Below are positions 11,401 to 21,600 of a stretch of DNA of 64,000 nucleotides, piece by piece. How positions within the stretch are numbered: the first letter of the stretch is position 1; every line of letters begins with the position of its first letter. The stretch is from Antedon mediterranea (lineage: Eukaryota; Echinodermata; Crinoidea; Comatulida; Antedonidae): contig NC_092673.1 of NCBI RefSeq assembly GCF_964355755.1, forward strand, positions 30,943,001-31,007,000, given 5' to 3'. The position numbers and the translations under genes are program-made. Under the pieces are notes generated by a model. It was not told the DNA's origin, searched no databases, and was given only the letters and a program-made list of their open reading frames with translations.

Positions 11401-12761
11401 CATAATAGGAGTATATCTTTTCACATAGTTTTGAATAAAGCTGTAGCTATAAGGCGGAGAAATAAGTGGGTGTATACAACTTCAGGGTGGGCGGGAAATG
11501 TTACCTTTAGTTAATGTTCTTAAGAATAAGCTTTATGGAGGTTGGAGTTGGGTGTTCCTGCCCACTCCGCCCACTGAGGTGAAGGTCCTGGCTTTCCAGG
11601 AAAAACACATTTTACACTTGTGAGATCCCTCTATTCAATCTAGTAATACAGTAAAACCCCTTCTTTGGAACCTATCAAATCAAGGGGACATTTCCCGTAA
11701 AGCCAACGAGGGTCGATATAATACTACGACCAATCCCTATTCAGGGGACACTCCTATACCGAGGTACACTTTCCGTAAAACTCCCCACACTTTCCCGTGA
11801 ACGAATGAGTGAATAGTTAATGTAAACCCAGGGGACATCCCTATCAATGCGATTTGTTGGATCCCGAAAGGTGTTCACTTAACAGAGATATGTAGCTGTA
11901 TTTAAGTTTAGCAGATATTAGAGAATTCTATAGCACTAACCACTAGAAAGACTGAATCATTTAGAGTTAATCCAGCAAGATAGTGCCACCATTCATGTTG
12001 TGTAATCCACAGAATAGTGAAAGGATATAATTGGATAATAGGACATTTTTGTTAATCCTTGAAGGATGTCATTTTCCTGGAACTGTTTCGTCATGTTTTA
12101 AAGCAATTGTCACCCTCAGATCTAAAACTCTACCATCTCGCTTTCGTCGAACTACTACTACTGCAAATAACAGCACAGAGCATTCATTAATTTCCTTGGG
12201 GCGTAGCCATTGATGGCGTGGTCCGGTACAGCCTTGGTGGGCGTGGTCAGGAATAGCTCCAACTTAAAATGTAAGGTGTACTTTAAAGGGTCATGAGGGT
12301 TCGAATCAACCAAATTTTCTGTCAGTGTAAATTAAATATGTATAGACTGTTTTAATCTGTCAAATTAGTAATACTGTATAATTCACGTTTCGTTAATTAT
12401 GAATAAACTAATGGGCCATGTCAACATTACTCAAGTAATGTAAAGTCTATGAGTTACTACAGTACCGGTAACTATACAATTAGTTTTATTTTATGCAAAT
12501 GTTTTTACCAATATTTGTAAGGGTAATTACACACACTGTTTAATACAGCGATTAATATACTTCTACATTGAAACAAGCTAAACTCATACGTTATTACTGT
12601 AAAAATATAGTAACCGCAGTAGGATAATTTTGACATGATCAATTCCAAACAATGAAACTTTACTCACCACCATTTAAACTTGAATTTGAACCAGTGCCCA
12701 CTTGAGTTTGAAGAAATATGGAAATGACGGCCACGACAATCGAATAGTTATATAAAGTCAT
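2489..12761 (-). CDS. Secreted CCP(x4)-trypsin serine protease, complement-like
   Basis: Nine exons on the minus strand: 12668-12761, 8258-8467, 7121-7360, 6404-6580, 5619-5801, 5010-5155, 4173-4278, 3349-3552, 2489-2934. All have GT-AG borders and matching phases, and the sum is 1806 nt (601 aa plus stop). Order: signal peptide (about 1-24), four CCP/sushi domains (about 35-300), linker with C310, activation site GR324|IIGG, trypsin domain to the C-terminus. Catalytic H370 (SAGHC), D421 (YDIAV) and S536 (GDSGGP) are all present. D530 at the base of the S1 pocket predicts cleavage after Arg or Lys. C310 can pair with the Cys of IHSIC, so heavy and light chains would stay linked after activation. 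The layout recalls complement and clotting proteases, but it lacks CUB, EGF and vWA domains, so it is not a standard C1r, MASP or factor B. An innate-immunity role is inference. Confidence 0.9.
3074..3275. mobile_element. GACGCAACG MITE, B-type, in protease exon 8-9 intron
   Basis: Termini AAGCGTGGTTCCCACTAG and the inverse of AAGCTTGGTCCCCACTTG. The inner part carries the B-type signature (GTGCTGCAAA, GATTTCACGCAGGCGG). It lies wholly within the intron before the last protease exon. Confidence 0.8.
3590..4110. repeat. 20-21 bp minisatellite in protease intron
   Basis: About two dozen imperfect units of CTCGAGCGTACTACAACCTCA fill most of the intron between exons 4173-4278 and 3349-3552. Most units keep the palindrome CTCGAG. 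The last units decay (AACTCACGGATGTACTGCAAC). The array stops about 60 bases short of the 4172 splice donor. Confidence 0.95.
4474..4658. mobile_element. GACGCAACG MITE, B-type
   Basis: Termini AATCTTGGTTTCCACTAG and the inverse of AAGCGTGGTTCAAACTAG. The core has TGCCCTTCCAATAATTGTG and GCACTATTGCGTCGTCGGTT. It sits in the intron between exons 5010-5155 and 4173-4278. Confidence 0.8.
4709..4794. mobile_element. GACGCAACG MITE, internally deleted
   Basis: Left terminus AAGCGTAGTTCCCACTAG, the start of the B-type core (AAAATGCCATTTTAATAATTG), then directly a short right terminus GAGAACCACGCTT. An internal deletion leaves 86 bp. Confidence 0.7.
4809..4990. mobile_element. GACGCAACG MITE, A-type, 19 bp from a splice donor
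   Basis: Termini AAGCGTGGTTCCCACTAG and the inverse of AAGCTTGGTTACCACTAG, with TAA on both sides. The core contains ACCAATCACAAGCGATGG and its inverse. The right end stops 19 bases before the exon that ends at 5010, so the donor of that exon is read almost straight into this element. Confidence 0.85.
5197..5322. mobile_element. GACGCAACG MITE, B-type, left-truncated
   Basis: Only the right half is present: ACGACGCAATAGTGCTGC through the inverse of AAGCTTGGTTCCCACTAG. It starts about 40 bases upstream of the exon 5010-5155 acceptor. Confidence 0.75.
5924..6081. mobile_element. MITE, AGCTCTGTCTACAC family, copy 2, TTAA-flanked
   Basis: The sequence is nearly a perfect fold-back: ACTCTGTCTACACTATCAAA at the left, inverse GTTTGATAGTGTAGAAAGAGC at the right, with TTAA directly abutting both ends. 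This is the cleanest evidence in the window for the family's insertion site. It lies in the intron between exons 6404-6580 and 5619-5801. Confidence 0.85.
6815..6991. mobile_element. GACGCAACG MITE, B-type, in CCP2-CCP3 intron
   Basis: Termini AAGCGTGGTTCCCACTAG and the inverse of AAGCGTGGTTCCCACTAG frame a core with TGCTGCAAACATCGCAGG and ACGCAGGCGGGGG. Intact at both ends. Confidence 0.85.
7556..7735 (-). mobile_element. tRNA-derived SINE copy (minus orientation)
   Basis: Read on the minus strand, this contains a B-box-like GTTCGAACTC, then CCATGGTTCTGGTGGTAGA, TCGGATAAGGACTATAAACC and GTCCAGTGTACACA. The same blocks in the same order occur on the plus strand at 60355-60540. Order and spacing show one dispersed SINE family. 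It lies in the intron between the first two CCP exons. Confidence 0.65.
9559..10813. repeat. Long palindrome: two 496-bp inverted arms, 263-bp spacer
   Basis: The left arm 9559-10054 and right arm 10318-10813 are reverse complements with only three mismatches that I could find by hand, and no length difference. The 263-bp spacer is unrelated to the arms. The same frame ([15 protein letters not shown]) therefore appears on both strands. The arms carry no transposase or other recognisable protein. It lies in intron 1 of the protease gene, so the pre-mRNA would contain a hairpin of about 500 bp. It may be a fold-back element, a recent inverted duplication or a hairpin-RNA source. Confidence 0.95.
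11645..11895. repeat. Dispersed repeat with AGGGGACA motifs, copy 1
   Basis: Starts with ACAGTAAAACCCCTTCTTTGG and contains several AAGGGGACA/CAGGGGACA motifs ending near GGATCCCGAAAGGTGTTCAC. A related copy is at 62489-62762 and a fragment (GTGTCCCCTTAATAGCGG) near 29110. Family unknown. Confidence 0.5.
12668..12761 (-). other. First coding exon with signal peptide of the protease
   Basis: The ATG at 12761 opens a 31-residue segment with hydrophobic core [11 protein letters not shown] and then a Gly/Ser/Asn-rich stretch ([10 protein letters not shown]), ending at a GTGAGT donor in phase 1. It fits the phase-1 acceptor of the first CCP exon. An upstream ATG (ATGAGTCCAGGATGA) closes after three codons, so this start is preferred. 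Intron 1 is 4.2 kb and carries the large palindrome. Confidence 0.8.
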
Positions 12762-14639
12762 CCTGGACTCATTAAATATTCCCCAATTAACAACTGACGT
12801 ATTTATTAATACAAATCATGAAAAAACACGTAAATATTGCGTAAATGTTATGAGTTGATAGACCTTTTAACAGATAAACACAATCCCATAGTATTTCTCT
12901 CAGTCTTCAACCGTTCAACAGTGGAGACGTTGAACTACAAAGTAGGCATACTGACAATTAGCTTACATTCGGGTAAGCAACAGGATGCGGTTGCTATTAA
13001 AGCGTCTTATAAGTCACACAAATATCCTCCTAAGCCCTGTTAACGTATTCCGTCGTGAACCCAGCACAAATAATACTCGTCTATGTAAGTCCAGGTAGAA
13101 TTGGTAGAGTAGGCTTGATATTGAATAATGTTATCTTCTCTACGCCTGTTTACAAATGGTTAAATCCACTTTAACGATTGTGTAGGCCTATTATGATCCG
13201 GGAAACAGGTGCCTGTAAATCTTGCCTGGCCCTAGTCGACTTGTCATTAATTTGACAGATCCGAATGAATCGGTAGTTATGACTAATTTGCCGGTTTAGG
13301 GTTAAACCATTTTAGCACTAGGGATGCCCGTTTGAGAAGTCCTATGGATTTCCGCAACAAGACAACAACATTAAGCGAGAATTAGTAACATGACAAACAT
13401 GAATATTTTGTTTTATATTCAGTCATTGCACAATATGGAATGCTTAATCATCTTATCAACTTCAAATTTACATTAAATAATATTTAAATTAATACCTTAC
13501 ATTCACATAACAAATGTTTTGAAACTAACACCCTTCTTATCTATATAAAAATATGGAATGGAAAGTAATTGTAAAATTAAACAAAATTCTTTCTTAAACT
13601 TAACATTATTAGCACAATTTTAATAATGCGTTATTACAAACAATTTAAATGAAATTTTAATATAGTAATAATAATACGATTAATTAAAATTTAACCTAAT
13701 TACTGAATGTACGAAGTAGGCTGAATGGTAAAATAATCGATGGAACATTAAAAACTAGAACATAACCTTAGTTACCATTTATACGTTAATCTTAATTTTG
13801 CAAAGAAATAATATTAATAAATATAAGTAGTAAATCAATGAGTCTACTGTAAATAGTGAAATTTAAAACACAACTTGCAAGTGCGAATTCAAATTCTCTG
13901 AACCCATTATATATATTTGTTTAATTTTAAATTATAGTTACCCTGCGCTAATGCAGTGGAATTGACTTACCACAAGCGACGACTCTTAAGAAACCAATTG
14001 AGTCAGTGGTTGTGATTGGTCAATAACTTACATTGGCGCAGACGCAAACAAATGAGTACAACTAATATGAAGGGATATGAATGGTACTAAAGTTTTGTAA
14101 ACGTTAGGCCTAATTGTTTGTATGTTTTTCAACAAGAAGATATCATGCACCTGATTTAGATTTAGTGAGGTAGGTTAATTTGGAATATAATTTTGATTCA
14201 AAACACTAAATGCATTCTTATATTTAAAGAGAATAGGAAGAGATAGTTATAAAAGAGTATGTTAGATCATTATTATAATTTAGTATAACCATTCACTATT
14301 ATAATCACAATGAAGATTCAATTATAAAAGTACTGTGAATATGCATGTGTTTTCCTGATTGTTCGACCTAATACAATTCGAAATATTAAAACTGTTATTT
14401 TATTAGTAAAACATTGATAATCATTTTAAAATATTGTATTTCTTACATTTAACAAAACCATAAGTTTTTTTTTCATATTTAAATTAAAATATAGTATTTA
14501 GTTACATAACATTAATGTTTCTAGTTTTCCTAATAGGGACTATATTGCATACACAGGCATGAAACAATGTTTCCTTATGCTCATACGCACCAATGTTGTG
14601 ATAGATATCTCTCCGCGTCCCTAAAAACCGAATATTCTC
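12762..14639. other. Intergenic region between protease and CAP genes
   Basis: This holds the 5' flank of the protease gene and the 3' flank of the CAP gene, both minus strand. It is very AT-rich from 13380 to 14560. An AATAAA on the minus strand at 14399-14404 could end the CAP transcript. A diverged MITE-like inverted repeat (CAAGCGACGACT / GTGATTGGTCAAT) lies near 13960-14040. No gene is seen. Confidence 0.5.
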
Positions 14640-15696
14640 TTACTTCCCTTTAAAAACATTTTCATTGAACTTTGACATCATATTACCCGGAGGTCTGTAA
14701 TTGCCCACTATTATTACCTTGCCTTCTTTAGTAATAGCTTTGCCGATTCCGAACTCTTTTGATCCCTTCCACACAACTTGCGTGAAATGTCCTGCAAGGA
14801 AATACGTAATTAAAAGCATTGAAAAATGACGTCAGCTCTTATAACCTATTATTATAAGTGACGTTACGTTCATTGTTGTGAATGAACGATTTGAAATGTT
14901 TAAGCGTATAGCATTTCGAACTCTGCAGTTTAAAAAAAAAAACATTTAGTTTCCGTTTTAGCTTTACTTTAATTTAAAAAGTTTGGAAACTTTGTTTAAC
15001 GTAGGTGGCGCCATTTTATTTGCACCAGATCAGCATAACAACACATAGGCAATTCATGGGGTCTGTTATATTATAAGAGTATGAGTGATTTTGGGATTCA
15101 GGTTTTCGGGTGGTCGGTATTGTTGGGAAACTCCATTGTCAATAGTCAAACTATCACAGTATTTGTTTATACCTACCTGTACCCGGCTGAAACTGCTTAC
15201 TAAAGTCGTGCTTACTGACTTCACTATACCACATGTCAGTAGCTTCCTTGCCTGTATCAATTATAAAACATGATTAAAGATAAACATTGACGTAAACTTA
15301 ATGTTAAATTTTGTAATAAATATATAATATATATATATAAATTGGAAAATTGTTTAATGTGATCTGTGACCTATGCCTGATGTATTTAACTGAGTACAAA
15401 CATTAGCAGTACTATTTCTCTTTCAACAAACTAAATTTAAACAAACCTGAAAAACTAGTGCTGGCGGATGAATAATGCATTGCAATATTTTCCCCAGTAT
15501 CCGAGCTGTCGCGATGCTCAAATAGTCCTTTCGTAGCCAAATGCTCGGCCCACTCTTGTGCCATCTTCGTTAGTTCGGACGATTCTTTTAGAGCCGGTGC
15601 CTTGTGGGTGGATCGATATGCATTGTGGGAATTCAATGCATCTTTTCTGAAGGTTTTCAAATCGTCAGGTACCGCTTTGAAGTCTTTAGCTTGCAT
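14640..15696 (-). other. CAP domain 4 and C-terminus
   Basis: Residues 547-704. The first exon begins with MQAKDFKAVPDD directly after the acceptor, so it could also act as a start if transcribed alone. Motifs: FEHRD, TGENIAMH, WYSEV, GHFTQVVW. The protein ends at FKGK without the linker seen in domains 1-3, as expected for the last copy. Confidence 0.8.
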
Positions 15697-18600
15697 CTGT
15701 AGAAGAATATTGCAGAAATGTGTTATTGCTTTGTGATTGTGACAACATTGCTTACACATTAAGGCACACCTTATTGGCCGTAGTCTCGTTTCACAATAAG
15801 TTATTAGCTGTCCCCTGAATAGGGGTCTCTCAAAGTAGGGGATCAATTAGGACCATCACAAATGTGTCGAGTTTATGGGAAATTGAACTAATAGGCCTAC
15901 AATTGAAAAGAGTAAGCCCGCCAACACACTTTGCCCAAACATTTATATGAAAAAAATACGAAAACATTCTAAATTACAACGCAAATTATAATATCATTCA
16001 TTGTATAAGGAATAATCAAATGAAGGTGTGATAGGCCCAATAATCATCAAAGCGCATCGTACTTTTATATTTATAACATGACATTAACGCCTAGTCACAA
16101 TAAATGTTAATTAACCATAACGAAGAGAAACCGGACAATGTACAAAGACCGAAGACGAGCAGACTACAAAATATATCCATTCTGTGACGATTTCCCGCGT
16201 ATTTTTTTACAGTACGTTGAAGTGATACAAAAACGTAATCTCTATTTAGATACTTACGTTTGGTGAAATTTGACAAACAGATTAATACGAATGATGATGC
16301 ACCGTTTGTTTACAACGACCAGTCGTCTGCTTTAATGCTATCTTATGCGTATTAATGGCTCTGCGCATGTGCAACAGTAAGACGATTTGATAGCAAGGCC
16401 TTAATATTGATTTTATCATTAATTGTATTCTGCTGTCCCAATTATATTTGAATGTACATAATTACATTAGAATTCACGCGGAGAAGTTGTGCATTAGCGC
16501 ATGCGCGTAACATGCTCAATGTGGATCTGAGGTTGACGTATTGTTGATACTCAAATGATCGCAAACAATGTTTTCTCATCACTCTAGCGCATACGCGTAA
16601 CATGCTCAATGTGGATTTGAGGTTGACGTATTGTTGATACTCAAATGATTTTCCATCCCTAGAGAAATCATTGTTACCTTTTGAAAATTGTTTTTAAAAA
16701 CGTGTTTACCTCGAGCGCAGAGTAAATAAATAAAGCATTATGCCGGCCAATTGGTAAAATTAAAGGTTTATATAATTGTTAACTTTCGATAATGGGACAT
16801 TAGTGTTGTTAGAAATAAGAAAAGGTGCTCATTGAAAATAAAGTCTAACATACCCATTACACTGCCGATTGTCGATACTGTATCTAAATGTGTCCAGTAT
16901 CATAGGAAAAACCACGATACGGCCTCATGTTTTTCACATGTATCGCCTAGAGACCGTAACCTAACATTACATGATATAGGCACATTAAATACACATGAGA
17001 TGCTGTAATAATTACCTTGCAATCATCCACAGGTTTCACTATTTTAACCTCTTTAACACCTTCTGGTTTTGGCGGTACGTAGCCATCAGTTCGATTGAAA
17101 ACGTTGTCTGGAAACTGGCCGATGTAGTTGCCTGCTGGTTCGTATGACGCAACCACTACGACGCGCTTGTCTTTGGTGATTGCCTTACCGATACCAAACT
17201 GCGTCGAGTTTTTCCAAACCATTTGTGAGAAATGGCCTAATAAGTAAAATGTGTAAATTTATAAGTATCTTGGTTATTTTGATTTTTGCTGAGGTTGTGG
17301 TTTGGTCAGTTTGTGGTCTGGATAAAATGGACAGTCCACTAATCTGTTGTCAGGTAGTGTATTTGGTTGATACGTTTGTTGTGTGATTGTTGCTTGATTT
17401 CAGGACGTTATAAATGTTTCTGTAGGCCTACTGATTTTCAATTACTGTTTGGTATATTAAGATAAAGCCAAACGTACCTGTTCCTTGTGAGAAAGCGGGC
17501 TTTTTAAAGTCGTAATTTCTAAGTTCACTATACCAATGGTCAGACGCCTCTTTACCTGTGGAATATAAATGAACCATACAGTTTCGTTAATGATAAATGC
17601 ACACACCAGTGCATTATATCCATGATTGCAACATACTGGTCTGTTAATACTATTAATGTTATTAATAATACAATTTCTCTCTTTTGTTTGTTGAACTTTA
17701 TCATAATACCATATTGTGATGACGGTAGTTACTTTTCTTTATGCATAATTCATTTATAATGATGTTGTAATGTATGCAGAAGTATACACGTGTTTCCATC
17801 GTCCATTGCTGGTACCAGTGAATATGTGAATGCTATGCATAGTATAGGCCTACACATAGGTTTTTGTATTTCATAAAGGCCTAAATACTATATTTATGAA
17901 ATAATATTGTAAAATAATGTAATGTTTTAAAATAAAGTACCAGAATATTCTGTAGATTCCGATGAGTAATGCATTGCGATATTTTCACCATACTTTCGTT
18001 GGTCACTATGTTCAAACTTTCCAGTCTTGGCTAAATGCTCAGCCCACTTCTGTGAGTGCTTGTTCAACTCGTCACTGGCTTTCAGCTTAGGAACACCGTG
18101 TTTTACTCGGTACTCATTGTGAGTTTCCAGCGCGTCTTGCTGGAACTCCTTGATGTCGGATTTCGACAACGAATCACCCTTTCGAAACAATCCCTTTAAA
18201 ATATGATAAACGGATAGTTATAATCACAATGTTATATGTGTTTATCGGATATACCAAATACTTAGAACGAACGAACGATTTCCAGGCAGTATAAATGGAA
18301 GGAAAATAAAATATAGGTCACGAAATGTCGCTGTTTACGAAACAAGTGGATAAGGGTTGATATCTTTCTAAAACTAATACTACCTGGATGAATGAGAATA
18401 TTCATATCCGTATAATCAACAAGAAAACATTTATTATTAATAAAGTATACCTTCTTTTCTTTATCATCGTCTTTACTTGGCTTGTGTCCCTCTGGAAAGA
18501 CGTTTTTGTCGAAGTCCCCACTCATGTTACCTGGTGGTTTATAGTTAGCTACGAAGATAACTTTGCCGTCTTTGGTGATGGCTTTGCCAACGCCGAGTTC

Positions 18601-21600
18601 TTTAGAACCTTTCCAAACAACTTGGGTAAAGTGACCTAAAATAAACACGTAATTTAAATTTAAATAGCAGGAATGTAAGTTGATTGTACATAAAAACGTA
18701 ATTATTTATTATCAAAGTTGCCCGAAGTAAAACACTTTTTAGATATTGACATCGTAAAAGTTGACACAATGTCAATGTAACCCAAGCCGTTTTGTGAAAC
18801 TATTGTTCATCTCTGAGCAATTTAAAAATAGAATACGTTTTTATTGGGAACAGTCTTTATTTGTTTTAGGAAAAAAAATAATCATATATTCTCCAAAAGG
18901 GTCGTATGAGTCGTAATAGTGCTTACATTGATCATTGATACACATGAAACTATAAAAGTAAACAATTATTCGATAGTAAACAGAAGAAGTAAATTGTTTC
19001 CCTCTCGAATCTTGCCATTATACAATTGTTGTTTGTGTTATTACTTATGAATATTAAAGTACCTATTCCGGACTTGAACCTTGGATCACAGAAATCGTAT
19101 TTGCTAACTTCACTGTACCATTGGTTTGTAGCTTCTGTGCCTAATGAATGAGCAAAAAAACCAAATTATCAATATTGATAAATAAAAAGAAAAACAACCG
19201 TTTCGTGAGGAACTTATTGCTATTCGTACCGTAATATTCATTTATAGTTGGTCAGTTTAGCCAGGAAAGAGTGAAATTACACTCTTACTTTCACTCTTCT
19301 CTGGTTTAGCAACAATATATATCTTCTTTACTTATGCACAATATGGCGTAATAATGATTATTTAGTATATTCCAGTATATCAATGACACGGATAATTAAT
19401 TATGGATCATGTAATTGCTCGATCAAGTCAAGGGCATATTCTTTATAAAATTTAATTACATACTTGTTAATTGTTATTAACAATTAATCTGTAATTGATT
19501 AGTACAGTAGTTCTAAATAGGCCCATCGCTCTTAAAAACCTGAACATTTCGATAGGTGCTGTCCTAAAGCAGTGTGGCAAACGATGCTACGAGAAACAAT
19601 ACTGTCCATTGAATGCTTTCAAGTGGAAATTGGATTTAAGATCAATACATACTATTTAGAATCACCAAAGCGTACTAAATCGTTTGGACAGGGAAAAGCG
19701 AAAGGTTTAACACATGGTTTAGTGCAAATCGTTGTTCAAACGACGTCTGCTGTAAGAAGCATATACCCCTACAAAAGTGGGTTATTGCAGAAACATATAT
19801 TCCTGAGTATTATAGGTACTCGAGCACATTTAGTTTTTGTTTGTTTTGTTTGTTTTTATTGATAGTTAATTGAATTCTGGATAGGCCTACCTTCTGAATG
19901 ATGCTTATTGACAGCAGGAAAAACTCCCACTCCTTTTTTTGTTAAAGTAGGCCTACATACATACAAAGAGGCCTTACCTGAATATTCGGTAGTAGCAGAC
20001 GAATAGTGCATCCCTACATTTTCTCCGTATTCGTGATTGTTACTGTGTTCCAGATGTCCGGTTTTCGCCAACTTCTCAGCGTGCCTTTGTGCATCTTTAC
20101 ACACTTCGTCGGAAAGCTTCAGCGGTGGAACACCATGCTTCTCGCGGTGTTTGTTATGGGCCGCTAGCATCTCTTTCTGAAATTTCTTAACATCTGATTT
20201 AGAAATGTCTGTCGAGTTTGCATCATTCTCCTTCTTCTTGAACAGCCCCAACTGAGAAGTGATAGCATAGTTATAATAACTCATATTGACTTGATTATTG
20301 TAGTGCCTTTCTGTGTAGTAGTATCGATATTGCGGTACATATTTAACAAAATGTATTATTAAGGTTTACAGCTAGGCCTTTCGAAACCACGTAAACCGAA
20401 ACAATGTAGCGTTCTCAGTAGGCCTATAAACTAACTCTGATGAGGTAAACAATAGACTTATTCTATTTCAGATTATCTGGTTATGATGCAAGACTCCGAA
20501 ATAATCCCTTTGGTTGTTTTATATGCTAATAAATAAACTCAGTTCAAATGTATTTGTATTGTATTTCGATTAGTAGTAGCCGCCTCACACACATCGACAT
20601 TTGAACTTCCGTTTTGTAGCCTTAACCTTGATAATTACGTCGTGTTTTTTGAGGAAATGAAATCATAGCAATTGTTAGGCCTAGCGGTAAAATCACTTTA
20701 CAATTACGGTATTGTGAATAAGTTCCTTTGTAATATTCAGCACATTTTTTAAAAGGTCGCGCTCTTAGAACTACTACTTATCCCCGTGGGATCACTTTTA
20801 ATTAATATTTATGTGGTCTAGATAAACATCATATAGAAATACTTTATCATTATTTTAATACCAGTTGACAAAATAAATGGTTATAAAGACGTTTTCTAGT
20901 TTAGAACTTCTCCAAAAAGTAATTGTGGCAAACTCGGACTTTGTAAAAACAAGGTTTGGTAACTTCTCCAAACATTGGCAACAACAAAACAAAAGTTTGC
21001 TCGTGTTAGTTTGTAGAACTTCTCCAAATCGGAGTTTGTAAACAAAAGTTTGATAGGCCTTAATTTGTCTAGTATAGAACTTTTCCAAACAAGGTCAAAC
21101 TCGGAGTTTTCAGACACAAGTTTGGTAGAGATTTCTAGTCACAGATTTCAGTTGCAAAACTTAAAATTTAATGTTATACCATTTTCTTTGATTTCTGTTC
21201 ATCATCACTGCTACTGGAAGAACTTCTTCGTGTACAGCTGTGCTTTGTCAAATCAACACTGCGACTTTTTTTAAGAGGCAGAACATTCTCTCTGAATTTA
21301 CCTATCATATTTCCCGCTGGTCTGTAGTTCGCTACTGCTAAAACTTTACCACTTTTGGTAATCGCTTTACCGACGCCCAACTCTTTAGTTTCTGCCCATA
21401 TAACTTGAGTAAAATGGCCTAGAAAAGAGATATAGTTTAGTTAGTATATTATTTAACAAGAACAGAACAAATCCTAATCCTCCCGGTGGTCTAATGGTTA
21501 AGAGATTTGCATTTTAAGCAAAAGGTTCCGAGTTCGAATCTTTTCTAATTTTTCTCATTCTCACATCTCTTTATCATTTCCATTAGATCGTATTATCCTA

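Noticed and set aside
20251-20284. Separate gene start at MSYYNYAITSQ before CAP domain 2
   Set aside because: Possible, but the TTCTCAG acceptor inside it fits the phase-0 donor of domain 1, and the following linker matches that of domain 3. Kept as an alternative only.
21481-21552. Functional tRNA-Lys (UUU)
   Set aside because: The anticodon arm is convincing, but the acceptor and T stems do not pair.
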